NCBI GenBank assembly: GCA_002411365.1
Contig: DHSD01000031.1
Location: 1 to 46,563 of the forward strand
Length of the DNA: 46,563 nt
Origin: Ruminococcaceae bacterium UBA5295
Lineage (GTDB): Bacteria > Bacillota > Clostridia > Oscillospirales > Acutalibacteraceae
Reading direction: 5' to 3'
Below are positions 7,849 through 15,885 of the stretch, in pieces. The notes beneath the pieces were generated by a model that saw only the letters and a list, made by a program, of their open reading frames with translations, was not told the DNA's origin and ran no database searches. The stretch's first letter is position 1, and each line of letters begins with the position of its first letter. Made by a program: the position numbers and the translations under genes.

Positions 7849-9000
7849 ATGAGTGTAGGAATTTCGATTAAGCACGCGGTCAAGCGGTATGGCAAAAATG
7901 CCGTCATACCCGATTTGTCATTGGAAATCCCGAACGGAAAACTGTTTACGCTGCTCGGCCCTTCCGGCTGCGGCAAAACCACGCTTCTGCGGATGATTGC
8001 TGGTTTTAACAGCATTGAAGGCGGCACATTTTCTTTCAATGGCAAAGTCATCAATGATATAGACCCTGGCAAGCGCAATGTCGGCATGGTCTTTCAGAAT
8101 TACGCAATCTTTCCTAACATGAGCGTGCGTAAGAACGTTGAGTTCGGCCTCAAACGCCGCAAAATTTCCAAGGAATTGATTGGAGAAGAAGCCGACAAGT
8201 CCTTGAAGCTTGTCCACATGGATCAATACGCAGACCGTATGCCTGACCGCCTTTCCGGCGGGCAGCAGCAGCGTGTGGCCCTCGCCCGTGCGCTTGTTAT
8301 AAAGCCTGATGTTCTGCTTATGGACGAACCGCTTTCCAACCTCGATGCAAAGCTCCGTGTGGAAATGCGCACAGTCATAAAAAATATTCAGAAAAGCATA
8401 GGCATAACAACCGTTTATGTAACGCACGACCAGGAAGAAGCCATGGCTATTTCGGACGAAATCGCAATCATGAAGGCGGGCGTTATCCACCAGTGCGGAA
8501 AGCCGAAAGATATCTATCAGCGCCCTGCGGATTTGTTCGTCGCAACATTTATTGGGAAATCAAACCTTCTTAAAGCAAAGCTGATTGCTGACGGCGGCCG
8601 CTGCCGTGTGAAATTCATGAATGGCTACGAATCGGAATTCAGCAATGTCAAAAAAGGTGAGCAAAAAGAACGTGACGTTATTATTTCAGCACGCCCAGAA
8701 GAGCTGATCGTGCATTTCGGAGAAAGCGCAAAGCAGGAAGTCGGAATACACGGCAAAATCCGCGACAGCATGTTCTTAGGCTTAAACACCCACTATTTCG
8801 TCGATTTGGAAACGGAAGAAAGGGTTGAAATCATTCAGGAATCCAAAATAGATTCGATCCTGCCCGAAGGCAGTAATGTGCTTCTCACCATTAACACAAT
8901 GAAGGCAAATATATTTGACGCGGAAAGTTCGCTTAGTTTAATGGACGGCGTAAAAAATCTTGTAAAACCTGCTGGCCCGGAACTGCTCCGGAGGAGTTAA
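7849..9000 (+). CDS. ABC importer ATPase, Fbp/Afu/Pot-type
   Basis: The protein is 383 residues from the chosen ATG, which has AAGGAG eight bases upstream; the frame extends further upstream without a ribosome site. Walker A GPSGCGKT (37-44), Q-loop in VFQNYAIFPN (81-90), signature LSGGQ (135-139), Walker B LLMDEP (156-161) and the switch histidine in VTHDQEEAMA mark a working importer ATPase. The C-terminal 130 residues form a TOBE-type regulatory domain. Relatives power uptake of ferric iron, sugar phosphates, 2-aminoethylphosphonate, thiamine or polyamines. It is the first gene of a three-gene operon with permease (next base but one) and binding protein. The substrate cannot be decided from the ATPase. 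Confidence 0.93.
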   Translation: MSVGISIKHAVKRYGKNAVIPDLSLEIPNGKLFTLLGPSGCGKTTLLRMIAGFNSIEGGTFSFNGKVINDIDPGKRNVGMVFQNYAIFPNMSVRKNVEFGLKRRKISKELIGEEADKSLKLVHMDQYADRMPDRLSGGQQQRVALARALVIKPDVLLMDEPLSNLDAKLRVEMRTVIKNIQKSIGITTVYVTHDQEEAMAISDEIAIMKAGVIHQCGKPKDIYQRPADLFVATFIGKSNLLKAKLIADGGRCRVKFMNGYESEFSNVKKGEQKERDVIISARPEELIVHFGESAKQEVGIHGKIRDSMFLGLNTHYFVDLETEERVEIIQESKIDSILPEGSNVLLTINTMKANIFDAESSLSLMDGVKNLVKPAGPELLRRS

Positions 9001-9001
9001 A

Positions 9002-10660
9002 ATGAGTGATTTAAAAAAGAAAACAGATGTCTGGACGATCATTTCATTCACATTGCTGGCGCTGTTCATAATCTTTCTCCTATTCCCTATCGCACAGCTG
9101 CTGAAGGAAGCCTTTTACACACAAGGCGCATTTTCCCTTGACGCGTTCCATAAATTTTTCAGCCAGCGCTACTATTACGAGACAATATGGCACAGCACAA
9201 AAATAGGCTTCAGCGTGATGTTTTTCAGTTTGCTGGTAGGCATTCCATTCGCATATTTTTATTCATTCTATCAGCTGCACGGTAAAAAAATCATATTTAT
9301 CCTGTGCCTGCTGTGTAGCATGTCGGCCCCGTTTATCGGAGCTTATGCGTGGATACTTCTGCTTGGGAACTCCGGCCTTATAACCCAAATGCTCCGCTCA
9401 ATAGGCATTAACGGAGTCACCATTTACGGAGAGCAGGGTATCATTTTAGTACAGTCGCTTAGCCTTTTCCCGCTTGTTGTTATTTACATGAGCGGCGCTT
9501 TCAAGAGTATAGACAACTCGCTTATGGAAGCGTCCGAGAGTATGGACTGTAAAGGTGTCGAACGCTTTTTCAAAGTTGTTATGCCCCTGACAATGCCTAC
9601 GGTGCTTGCTGCCGCAATGCTGGTTTTTATGCGTTCATTTGCAGACTTCGGCGCACCTGTGCTGATTGGGCGCGGGTATGAAACATTTCCGGTGCTGATT
9701 TACAACGAGTATCTGAGCGAAAACGGGGCAGATTATCATTTTGCCGCTGCAATAAGTGTGATCGCCGTTTTAATTACCGCACTTGTTTTCCTGCTGCAAA
9801 AATACGCAACAAGCCATTTTAAATTCACAATAAATGCGCTTCACCCCATAGTTCCAAAAAAGCCTAAAAAAGCTTCCGGAATTTTGATGCACATCTTTTG
9901 TTATTTACCAATTGCAATATCTCTCCTGCCGCAATTCTACATTGTTTTCATGTCGTTCCGCAACTACAGCTATAGTGTGCTGCGCCCGGGGTATTCGCTC
10001 AACAACTATAAAAAGGCACTTACAAAATCCCTTCAGCTTTCTGTCAGCAATACCCTTGTCATCAGCTTTGTGACCCTTGCGATAATCGTGCTGATTGCCG
10101 TACTAATCGCATATCTGGTAGTCCGCAGGAGCAACGTCATAAACCACGCAATCGATACGATTTCAATGCTGCCATATATCATGCCGGGCGCAGTCGTAGG
10201 CATTGCGATGATAATTGCATTCAGCAAAAAGCCTTTCAGCCTCACAGGCACCCTGCTCATCATGATTATTGCCCTTACTATACGCCGGCTCCCGTTTACA
10301 AGCCGTTCGGCAACAGCCGCCATGATGGAAGTGCCAATGAGCACTGAAGAAGCAGCTATCAACCTCGGCGCCTCAAAACTTGACGCCTTTTTCAGTATTA
10401 CCGTCCCGATGATGTCAAACGGCGTTATTGCCGGTGCAGTACTTAGCTGGGTGTCGATAATCACCGAGATGTCTTCAGGCATTATCCTTTACAATAACAA
10501 CACCATTACGCTTACGATTTCAACCTATGAGAGCGTCACCGGCGGGCTGTTTGGTGTTGCAGCCGTGTTCGCCACCATTACCACAGTGTTTACTGTTATC
10601 TGCCTTGTTGTTTATCTTATGGTCACCAAGTCAAAAAATGACATGGAGTTAATAAACTAA
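9002..10660 (+). CDS. ABC importer permease, fused two-domain (FbpB-like)
   Basis: This 552-residue protein has about 12 hydrophobic segments in two halves, each a binding-protein-dependent permease domain. The cytoplasmic coupling (EAA) loops are visible as EASESMDCKGVERFFKVVMP in the first half and EEAAINLGASKLDAFFSITVP in the second. Fused permeases of this layout are typical of the FbpB/AfuB and phosphonate-type importers. The start codon sits one base after the ATPase stop, with GGAGGAG provided by the end of that gene, so translation is coupled. It forms the membrane channel for the neighbouring ATPase and binding protein. Confidence 0.92.
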   Translation: MSDLKKKTDVWTIISFTLLALFIIFLLFPIAQLLKEAFYTQGAFSLDAFHKFFSQRYYYETIWHSTKIGFSVMFFSLLVGIPFAYFYSFYQLHGKKIIFILCLLCSMSAPFIGAYAWILLLGNSGLITQMLRSIGINGVTIYGEQGIILVQSLSLFPLVVIYMSGAFKSIDNSLMEASESMDCKGVERFFKVVMPLTMPTVLAAAMLVFMRSFADFGAPVLIGRGYETFPVLIYNEYLSENGADYHFAAAISVIAVLITALVFLLQKYATSHFKFTINALHPIVPKKPKKASGILMHIFCYLPIAISLLPQFYIVFMSFRNYSYSVLRPGYSLNNYKKALTKSLQLSVSNTLVISFVTLAIIVLIAVLIAYLVVRRSNVINHAIDTISMLPYIMPGAVVGIAMIIAFSKKPFSLTGTLLIMIIALTIRRLPFTSRSATAAMMEVPMSTEEAAINLGASKLDAFFSITVPMMSNGVIAGAVLSWVSIITEMSSGIILYNNNTITLTISTYESVTGGLFGVAAVFATITTVFTVICLVVYLMVTKSKNDMELIN

Positions 10661-10685
10661 AAAATATCAAAAAGGAGAAGTAAAA

Positions 10686-11786
10686 ATGAAAAGGCTATTA
10701 TCTGTACTACTCGCATCGGTAATCGGGCTTTCAACAGTAGCCTGCAGTTCAGGCGAAAACACTACTTCCGGCACATCATCCGCTTCCTCGGCAGGCAGCC
10801 AGACTTCTTCGGCGGACTCGTCACGCCCATATTATGTGCGCAGCGCGGACAAAGTTACAGGGACCATCACCGTTTACACCACTATGGAAGACAAGGAGCA
10901 GGAGGTGCTGAAAAATCTCTGGAGCAAATATTACCCCAAATGTGAAATAAAAATACAGGCGGATTCCATAGGCACACTTGCTACAAAAATCCGCGGCGAC
11001 CAGTCCACAAACGCCGACGTCGTAATCGGCGGCATGTTCCAAGCCGACGGCAGCATATATCAGGATATCCTGCAGAAATACACAGCAGCATGCGACAAAG
11101 AACAGTCTTACCATGACCCGGCAGGGTACTACACATATTATGACGTGCAGGTCATGTGCCTTGTTGTCAATCCGGAGCTTTGCAAGCAGCTTGGTGTAAC
11201 AATCGGCGGCTATAAAGATCTGCTCAACCCGAAACTCAAGGGGAAAATAATCCTTGCAGACCCTAACGCTTCTTCTTCAGGTTGGCGCCAGCTCCAGACT
11301 GCCCTCACCGTTATGGGCGACAAGTTCAACGATGACAAGGCGTGGAATTACATTAAGCAGCTTATGCCAATGTGCTTCAGCACATCATCATCAAAAGACG
11401 TCTATAACCTCGTTAGCAGCGGTGAATATGTGGCAGGCCTTTCATACGAGTCAGCAGTCAAAGATATGATTAAAGACGGCGCTCCTATCAAATGTGTTTA
11501 TATGAAAGAAGGAAATACGGCAATGGCCGGCGGTGCTGCAATTGTAAAGAATTCAAAGAACCTTCAAGCGGCACAGGCGATGATGGACCTGCTTTCCTCT
11601 TCAGAGTTCCAGTCAGCCAGGGCAAAAGAATCATGCGGGCGCGGTTCAAACTCAAAGTGCAAACTAAACGGCCTGCCTGAATCAAGCACACTGCACATGA
11701 AGGATCTGAATTTCACTTACCTTTCTAAGAATAAAGGCGACATCTGCAAAAAATGGAATGGCTTTTGGGCACAGCTCCATAAATAA
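10686..11786 (+). CDS. Extracellular solute-binding lipoprotein (FbpA/AfuA-type)
   Basis: This 366-residue protein begins with a lipoprotein signal peptide with lipobox STVAC and lipidated C20, followed by a Ser/Thr-rich tether to about residue 48. The remainder is a periplasmic-binding fold of class II (ITVYTTMEDKEQEVL, then NADVVIGGMFQADGSIY and LVVNPELCKQLG). Members of this fold bind ferric iron, hexose phosphates, phosphoglycerate or 2-aminoethylphosphonate. There is no obvious Tyr-Tyr iron pair that I can place with confidence. AAAGGAG precedes the ATG at a good distance, 25 bases after the permease gene. A strong bidirectional terminator follows. Confidence 0.9.
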   Translation: MKRLLSVLLASVIGLSTVACSSGENTTSGTSSASSAGSQTSSADSSRPYYVRSADKVTGTITVYTTMEDKEQEVLKNLWSKYYPKCEIKIQADSIGTLATKIRGDQSTNADVVIGGMFQADGSIYQDILQKYTAACDKEQSYHDPAGYYTYYDVQVMCLVVNPELCKQLGVTIGGYKDLLNPKLKGKIILADPNASSSGWRQLQTALTVMGDKFNDDKAWNYIKQLMPMCFSTSSSKDVYNLVSSGEYVAGLSYESAVKDMIKDGAPIKCVYMKEGNTAMAGGAAIVKNSKNLQAAQAMMDLLSSSEFQSARAKESCGRGSNSKCKLNGLPESSTLHMKDLNFTYLSKNKGDICKKWNGFWAQLHK

Positions 11787-11803
11787 TTTATCAACAGCAT
11801 AAT

Positions 11804-11851
11804 AAAAGCAGTAAAGGGACAGACACCAAAATCTGTCCCTTTACTGCTTTT
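11804..11851. terminator. Strong bidirectional terminator
   Basis: AAAAGCAGTAAAGGGACAGA (11804-11823) pairs perfectly over 20 bp with its complement at 11832-11851, with an 8-base loop. The A-tract and T-tract at the ends let it work on both strands: for the importer operon on plus and for the small minus-strand gene at 11978. Confidence 0.85.
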
Positions 11852-11977
11852 AACATTTTTATGGACATGCTGCATCATTGCCATCTGCTGCTTTTCCCGG
11901 GCCCAAGCAACCGCATGAGGGAATCCGGCCTCGCAGACTAATCGTTTGATTGTCCTGTTTTCTCCTTTGGCTTTTCT

Positions 11978-12154
11978 TCATTGTTTTCCCTGCACTTTAC
12001 AACCGGCACATCCGATATCGTTTGATTTGACCGTAAAACCATGATACATTGAAAAACCGCGGTTTGTATTTTTTAATGAAGTACGTCCAATGTTGCCCTT
12101 GTAGAGCAAACATAAATCACATCTGTTGCCGCACATTGAGATGGCTTTCCCCAT
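11978..12154 (-). pseudogene. Truncated DUF3795-like Cys-rich protein
   Basis: A 58-residue frame starts with ATG about 9 bases after AAGGGGG, a real-looking ribosome site. It reads MGKAISMCGNRCDLCLLYKG, then a middle part GFSMYHGFTVKS, then IGCAGCKVQGKQ and stop. The CGxxCxxC opening, the F-x-Y-x-GF middle and the later CxxC resemble the N-terminal half of DUF3795 proteins, which normally continue with a second Cys-rich part. Here the frame ends at TGA. The same frame stays open for about 70 more codons without the expected Cys residues. It is probably a decayed gene; a genuine short variant is possible. It lies between two terminators. Confidence 0.5.
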
Positions 12155-12309
12155 GTTTGCTTCCCCCTTTTCATTTCCAAATATTTTGCTCCAATATTTT
12201 CACAAAGCAAGCGGCCAAAAGAGGCCTTGTTTGTGCTGCGCGGCTGCTCTGTGCCGTTGGTAATCCATGCACCACCGCCTAAGCGGCTGCAGTTTGACAT
12301 GGGAAAAGC

Positions 12310-12348
12310 AAAATGGCTGTGCGAATATCGTCTCCGCGCAGCCATTTT
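12310..12348 (-). terminator. Terminator of the dehydrogenase gene
   Basis: AAAATGGCTGTGCG (12310-12323) pairs with CGCGCAGCCATTTT (12335-12348) with one G-U pair. On the minus strand it lies 24 bases after the stop codon of the gene ending at 12372 and closes with a T-rich arm. Confidence 0.7.
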
Positions 12349-12371
12349 AAATTCTGACTATTAAAATAAAA

Positions 12372-13322
12372 TCAGTGAATATCTTTCAAATGTTCCATAT
12401 TTGCCTTGATCTGTGAGCAGCAATGATGGAACTTTGCTTTTTCCTCTTCGCTTAAAGGAAGCTCAACTATCTCTTCAGCCCCGTTAGCACCAATCACGGC
12501 TGGCACACCGGCAAACAGGCCTGATTCACCATATTCGCCGCAAAGCTCACAGCTTGCAGGCATAATCTGCTTCTCATCATGCAGGACTACATGCACCATC
12601 CGCGCAGCAGTGCTCGCAATGGCATATTCTGTGCAGAACTTTCCGTTAAACGTGCGCCACCCCGCTGCAATGGCTGTCTTCTGCATTTCATCGCGGTTAA
12701 ACTGGAAGCGCTTATCTGCTTTTGCCCATTCATCAAGTGGTTTCCCACGGAAAGAAACACATGACCACGCTGTGAACTGGTCATTTCCGTGCTCGCCAAG
12801 CATATAGGCTGTAATTGATTTGTGGTCGATGCCTGTCTGCTGCGCCAAAGCAGAAATTAGTCGGGCAGTGTCGAGGCCTGTCCCCGTTCCAAACACATGG
12901 CCGCGCGGAAGGCCAAGCCCAAGTGCCAACTGCCTTGTAACAATATCGCATGGGTTAGAAATGTTGATGAGCACGCCCTTGAATCCAGAGGCCTTTATCT
13001 TGTCTACATAGCTGTTTACAGCCGCAATGGTAAAGTCCATTTCTTTCAGGCGGTTTGTGCTTCCGCGCAGTATTCCGATATTACCTGTGCTATTGACTAT
13101 TACATCGCAGTCGCCCAAATCGCTGAAGTCGCCGATAAAGGCTTTCACTCTGTGAGGGAGATAAGCTACGCTGTCCATCAAGTCCTGCTGCTCGCTTATT
13201 ACTTTATCCCTATTCTTGTCAACCATAACAATTTCATCAGCGATACCCTGTACCGCAATGCTGTAAGCAACATGCGCGCCCACATGCCCCAAACCGATAA
13301 TTCCTACTTTTCTCGCTTTCAT
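12372..13322 (-). CDS. L-2-hydroxyacid dehydrogenase (lactate / 2-hydroxyisocaproate type)
   Basis: This 316-residue NAD-dependent enzyme interconverts a 2-keto acid and an L-2-hydroxy acid. Seen: Rossmann motif GLGHVG (10-15), D35 (MVD), which favours NAD over NADP, NPCD with D126, R154 in GTGLDTARL, and catalytic H178 in GEHGNDQFTAWS. The last motif and the later GWRTFNGK resemble Lactobacillus L-2-hydroxyisocaproate dehydrogenase more than classic lactate dehydrogenase (GEHGDSE). A branched keto-acid substrate is therefore as likely as pyruvate. It may recycle NADH in fermentation. The start has AGGAGGGG seven bases upstream. Upstream lie a 21-bp palindrome and the terminator of tRNA-Ser; downstream is its own terminator. 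Confidence 0.88.
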   Translation of the reverse strand: MKARKVGIIGLGHVGAHVAYSIAVQGIADEIVMVDKNRDKVISEQQDLMDSVAYLPHRVKAFIGDFSDLGDCDVIVNSTGNIGILRGSTNRLKEMDFTIAAVNSYVDKIKASGFKGVLINISNPCDIVTRQLALGLGLPRGHVFGTGTGLDTARLISALAQQTGIDHKSITAYMLGEHGNDQFTAWSCVSFRGKPLDEWAKADKRFQFNRDEMQKTAIAAGWRTFNGKFCTEYAIASTAARMVHVVLHDEKQIMPASCELCGEYGESGLFAGVPAVIGANGAEEIVELPLSEEEKAKFHHCCSQIKANMEHLKDIH

Positions 13323-13380
13323 TTGTTCCCCTCCTATTTAGTTAATGTATATGTAGTTTATATATGGCTTTCTCATAAAG

Positions 13381-13401
13381 ATACTATCATCATGATAGTA
13401 T
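13381..13401. promoter_or_regulatory. 21-bp perfect palindrome, putative operator
   Basis: ATACTATCAT, one central C, then ATGATAGTAT: a perfect palindrome with 10-base half-sites. It lies between the tRNA-Ser terminator and the dehydrogenase gene, about 60 bases upstream of its start codon. It is too short in loop to be a good terminator and does not match the Rex consensus. A dimeric repressor site is the simplest reading. Confidence 0.5.
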
Positions 13402-13430
13402 AAAAAGACACTCAGCAAAAACTGGGTGTC
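13402..13430 (-). terminator. Terminator of tRNA-Ser
   Basis: On the minus strand GACACCCAG, a short T-rich loop and CTGAGTGTC form a 9-bp stem with one mismatch (plus 13407-13430), followed by TTTTT (13402-13406). It lies 24 bases after the tRNA 3' end. Confidence 0.75.
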
Positions 13431-13453
13431 TCAAAAAAAACAGGCTATGCCAC

Positions 13454-13543
13454 TGGCGGAAGCGGTGGGATTCGAACCCACGAGCCCAAAAAGGGCTACC
13501 TGATTTCGAGTCAGGCCCGTTATGACCACTTCGATACGCTTCC
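13454..13543 (-). tRNA. tRNA-Ser (anticodon CGA)
   Basis: This 90-nt class II tRNA on the minus strand has acceptor GGAAGCG pairing with CGCTTCC, anticodon stem CTGA/TCAG with loop CTCGAAA giving CGA, a long variable arm (AGCCCTTTTTGGGCT), T-loop GGTTCGAATCC and encoded GCCA end. It reads UCG codons. Confidence 0.97.
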
Positions 13544-13586
13544 AAAAAGGTTCTGCCAATAAGTGCCATGCAATTTATATGTTTAT

Positions 13587-13615
13587 ATTTTACCGGAAAC
13601 AGATCAAAAAGTCAA
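13587..13615 (-). promoter_or_regulatory. Promoter of tRNA-Ser
   Basis: On the minus strand TTGACT, a 17-base spacer and TAAAAT. The predicted start is near 13580, about 37 bases before the mature tRNA. Confidence 0.75.
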
Positions 13616-13633
13616 TAGCCCGTTTCAGAAGCA

Positions 13634-13664
13634 GCCTTTAAGCTTCAAGGGCATGCTTAAAGGC
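13634..13664. repeat. 10-bp inverted repeat upstream of the ComFB-like gene
   Basis: GCCTTTAAGC (13634-13643) and GCTTAAAGGC (13655-13664) are perfect complements with an 11-base loop. It may be a regulator site or a weak hairpin; it is not followed by a clean T-run on the plus strand. Confidence 0.4.
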
Positions 13665-13803
13665 TTATTTGGGAGCATAATATTTTTTGATGGAAATTTT
13701 ACGCATAATGCGATTATGGCAAAAACACGATTTACTTTTTTTGGCTTTAATGATATTATTAAAGTGAATTTGGAAAAGTTTATTTTGGAAAGGCAGCATA
13801 CAA

Positions 13804-14079
13804 ATGAAGTGCCAAAACGTCATGGAAGAATATGTTACCAGAAAGCTGGATGAGGTTATCGACAGCCTTGATTGCTGCAAGTGCGACCAGTGCCGTTCCG
13901 ATATAATATCCTATGCACTCAACCGGCTGTCACCTAAATATGTCAGCACTGAACGCGGAAAAGCATTCGTAAAGGTCAACACAATGTCGAGTCAGTTTGA
14001 AATTGATATTCTGACCGCCATTTACGAAGGTGTCGAAATTGTAAAGAAAAATCCACGCCATCAGCAAAAGGGAGCTTAA
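13804..14079 (+). CDS. ComFB-like (late competence development) protein
   Basis: This 91-residue protein matches the ComFB family pattern: an N-terminal helix with LDEVIDSLDCCKCDQCRSDI, then YALNRLSPKYVSTERGKAF. Cys24, 25, 27 and 30 cluster near the middle of the first half and could bind metal. ComFB sits in the B. subtilis comF operon, but its biochemical role is not settled; homologues are widespread outside competence operons, as here. The ribosome site GGAAAGG is rather far from the ATG. The stop codon overlaps the stop codon of the convergent serine dehydratase gene, with no terminator between them. Confidence 0.75.
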   Translation: MKCQNVMEEYVTRKLDEVIDSLDCCKCDQCRSDIISYALNRLSPKYVSTERGKAFVKVNTMSSQFEIDILTAIYEGVEIVKKNPRHQQKGA

Positions 14080-14948
14080 GTAGCAGCTTCTTTTATTTTT
14101 TTAGCTACAGCAGCACCGTATGGAGTCGCCGCAAGGCCACCATGACCTGTTTCGCGAAGCACACACGGCATCATATCGCCCACAGAGCGCATGGCGTCTA
14201 TGACTTCATCCGGAGGTATGCGGCTTCCGATACCTGAAAGGGCCATGTCGGCACAACTTACGGCATTCACAGCGCCAACAACGTTGCGTTTAATACATGG
14301 AATCTCCACGAGACCTGCAACAGGGTCGCATACAAGGCCAAGAAGGTTCATCAAAGCCATAGCGAAAGCATTGGCACTCATTTGAGGAGTTCCGTTTTTT
14401 ATGTTTACAAGTGCCGCGGCCGTCATTGCAGACGCAGTCCCTATTTCTGCCTGGCAGCCGCCTTCCGCACCCGAAATCGAAGCGCGGCAGGCAATTACCT
14501 GGCCGAATCCTGCCGCCACAAAAAGCGAATCCACTATAGTATTATCATCAATCCCGTCACGTTCAGCAAGCGGGATCATGACGGCCGGAAGGACGCCGCA
14601 TGATCCCGCAGTCGGTGCGGCGACAATCCTCTTCATGCACGCGTTGCTTTCACCCATGCTCAGCGCTTCTGCAATGATGCTGTCAATAAACTTGCCGCCA
14701 ACGGAAGCTTTGGGGCACAAGGAACGCATTTTTGCACCGTCGCCGCCCGAAAGGCCGCTTGACGAGCGCGTCTGCGGTCTGTAATTTTTAGCTGCAGACT
14801 TCATTGCCTGCCAAAGGGAATTCATTTTGCGTAAAGAAGCTTCCCTGCCAGCACCGCGCTCCTGACAATCATCTTCCAAAATTGCTTTCCAAAGTGGAAG
14901 TCTTTTTTTTTCTGCAGCATTAAGCATACTGCTTACTGACGAAAACAT
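14076..14948 (-). CDS. sdaAA: L-serine dehydratase, alpha subunit (iron-sulfur)
   Basis: This 290-residue catalytic subunit deaminates L-serine to pyruvate and ammonia using a [4Fe-4S] cluster. Seen: VAAPTAGSCGVLPAVM, then SISGAEGGCQAEIG and GLVCDPVAGLVEIPC with its conserved Cys residues, and a C-terminal RETGHGGLAATPYG. The start is chosen at ATG with AGAGG eight bases upstream, four bases after the stop of the beta-subunit gene; a longer frame upstream overlaps that gene and is not used. Both subunits act together in the cytoplasm. It is convergent and overlaps the ComFB-like gene by 4 bp at the stop codons. Confidence 0.94.
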   Translation of the reverse strand: MFSSVSSMLNAAEKKRLPLWKAILEDDCQERGAGREASLRKMNSLWQAMKSAAKNYRPQTRSSSGLSGGDGAKMRSLCPKASVGGKFIDSIIAEALSMGESNACMKRIVAAPTAGSCGVLPAVMIPLAERDGIDDNTIVDSLFVAAGFGQVIACRASISGAEGGCQAEIGTASAMTAAALVNIKNGTPQMSANAFAMALMNLLGLVCDPVAGLVEIPCIKRNVVGAVNAVSCADMALSGIGSRIPPDEVIDAMRSVGDMMPCVLRETGHGGLAATPYGAAVAKKIKEAAT

Positions 14949-14952
14949 AATT

Positions 14953-15633
14953 TTACCTCTTCTCGGCCCCTTCGGTGTCCATGTTAAGATAAGTGACTTT
15001 AAGTATGCCGTCCATCTGTGAAAGCTGCTGCAGCGGTTCCGGCGGGACAGGCTGGTCACATTCGATGACCATCACCGCATAGCCGCCACGGATATTGCGG
15101 TAAAGCTGCATGGTTGCAATGTTTACATGGTATTTTGCGAGCAGCAATGTCACTTCTGCAACATGGCCGGGCTTATCCATATTGTGCACCACGAGCGTCG
15201 GGCACTCACCTGAAAAATTTGTTTCAATGCCATCTATCCGGCATATTTTTATTCGGCCGCCGCCAACTGATGACGCCTCAACTTCAAGTTTCCGGCCTTT
15301 CGAACCCTCAACACGCAGGAGCACAGTGTTCGGGTGCACATTCCGCAGGGTAACTGTGCCTACCTTTACAGTCATGCCCTCATTTGCAGCAAGCTCAAAA
15401 CTGTGAGGGATACGTTCGTCATCAGGCTTCATGCCAAGCAGGCCGGCTGTCAGCGCTTTGTCTGTGCCATGGCCCTTGCCGGTAGCGGCAAAAGAGCCGT
15501 GCAGCAGCAGTTCTGCTTTTACCGGTTTTTCGCCGAGCAGCTTTCTCGTGATGTATCCAATACGCACAGCACCCGCGGTGTGTGAACTCGATGGCCCAAC
15601 CATAACAGGACCCATTATATCAAAAATACCCAA
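14953..15633 (-). CDS. sdaAB: L-serine dehydratase, beta subunit, with ACT domain
   Basis: The protein is 226 residues from the chosen start. The usual opening IFDIMGPVMVGPSSSHTAGA is present, and the C-terminal 75 residues are an ACT domain (PTLVVHNMDKPGHVAEVTLLL) likely to bind serine. The frame stays open for 44 codons upstream, but family members start just before IFDI. TTG at 15633 has AGAGAGG eight bases before it and no ATG fits, so TTG is the probable start. It is the first gene of the sdaAB-sdaAA operon; the 105 bases to the divergent peptidase gene hold no obvious operator. Confidence 0.93.
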   Translation of the reverse strand: MGIFDIMGPVMVGPSSSHTAGAVRIGYITRKLLGEKPVKAELLLHGSFAATGKGHGTDKALTAGLLGMKPDDERIPHSFELAANEGMTVKVGTVTLRNVHPNTVLLRVEGSKGRKLEVEASSVGGGRIKICRIDGIETNFSGECPTLVVHNMDKPGHVAEVTLLLAKYHVNIATMQLYRNIRGGYAVMVIECDQPVPPEPLQQLSQMDGILKVTYLNMDTEGAEKR

Positions 15634-15885
15634 TGGATCGCCTCTCTTTAAATCAGCATGATAAAAAATTAAATCAAAATTTCTTTTACAGTGTAGAGCA
15701 GATTCACAGGTTTTGCAATAGCGGCAGCGGATTTCAGAAATATTTAATGTTTTTTCTCCACGCACAATCTAAAAGTGCATGAAGGCAGCAAAAACTTCAG
15801 ATAATATCCTTTGTAAAATCTGGCCGCACATATCTAAATATTAAAAACTTATTGCAGTTGTATTTTCAGTTTGGAGGAAAATAAA

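Noticed and set aside
12049..12345. Frames of 77 and 90 codons on opposite strands in the gap before the dehydrogenase
   Set aside because: They overlap each other and cross the terminator hairpin; the only supported frame there is the DUF3795-like one at 11978-12154.
15634..15765. 44 extra codons in front of sdaAB with several Cys residues
   Set aside because: Not present in the family, no ribosome site; TTG at 15633 with AGAGAGG fits the usual N-terminus.
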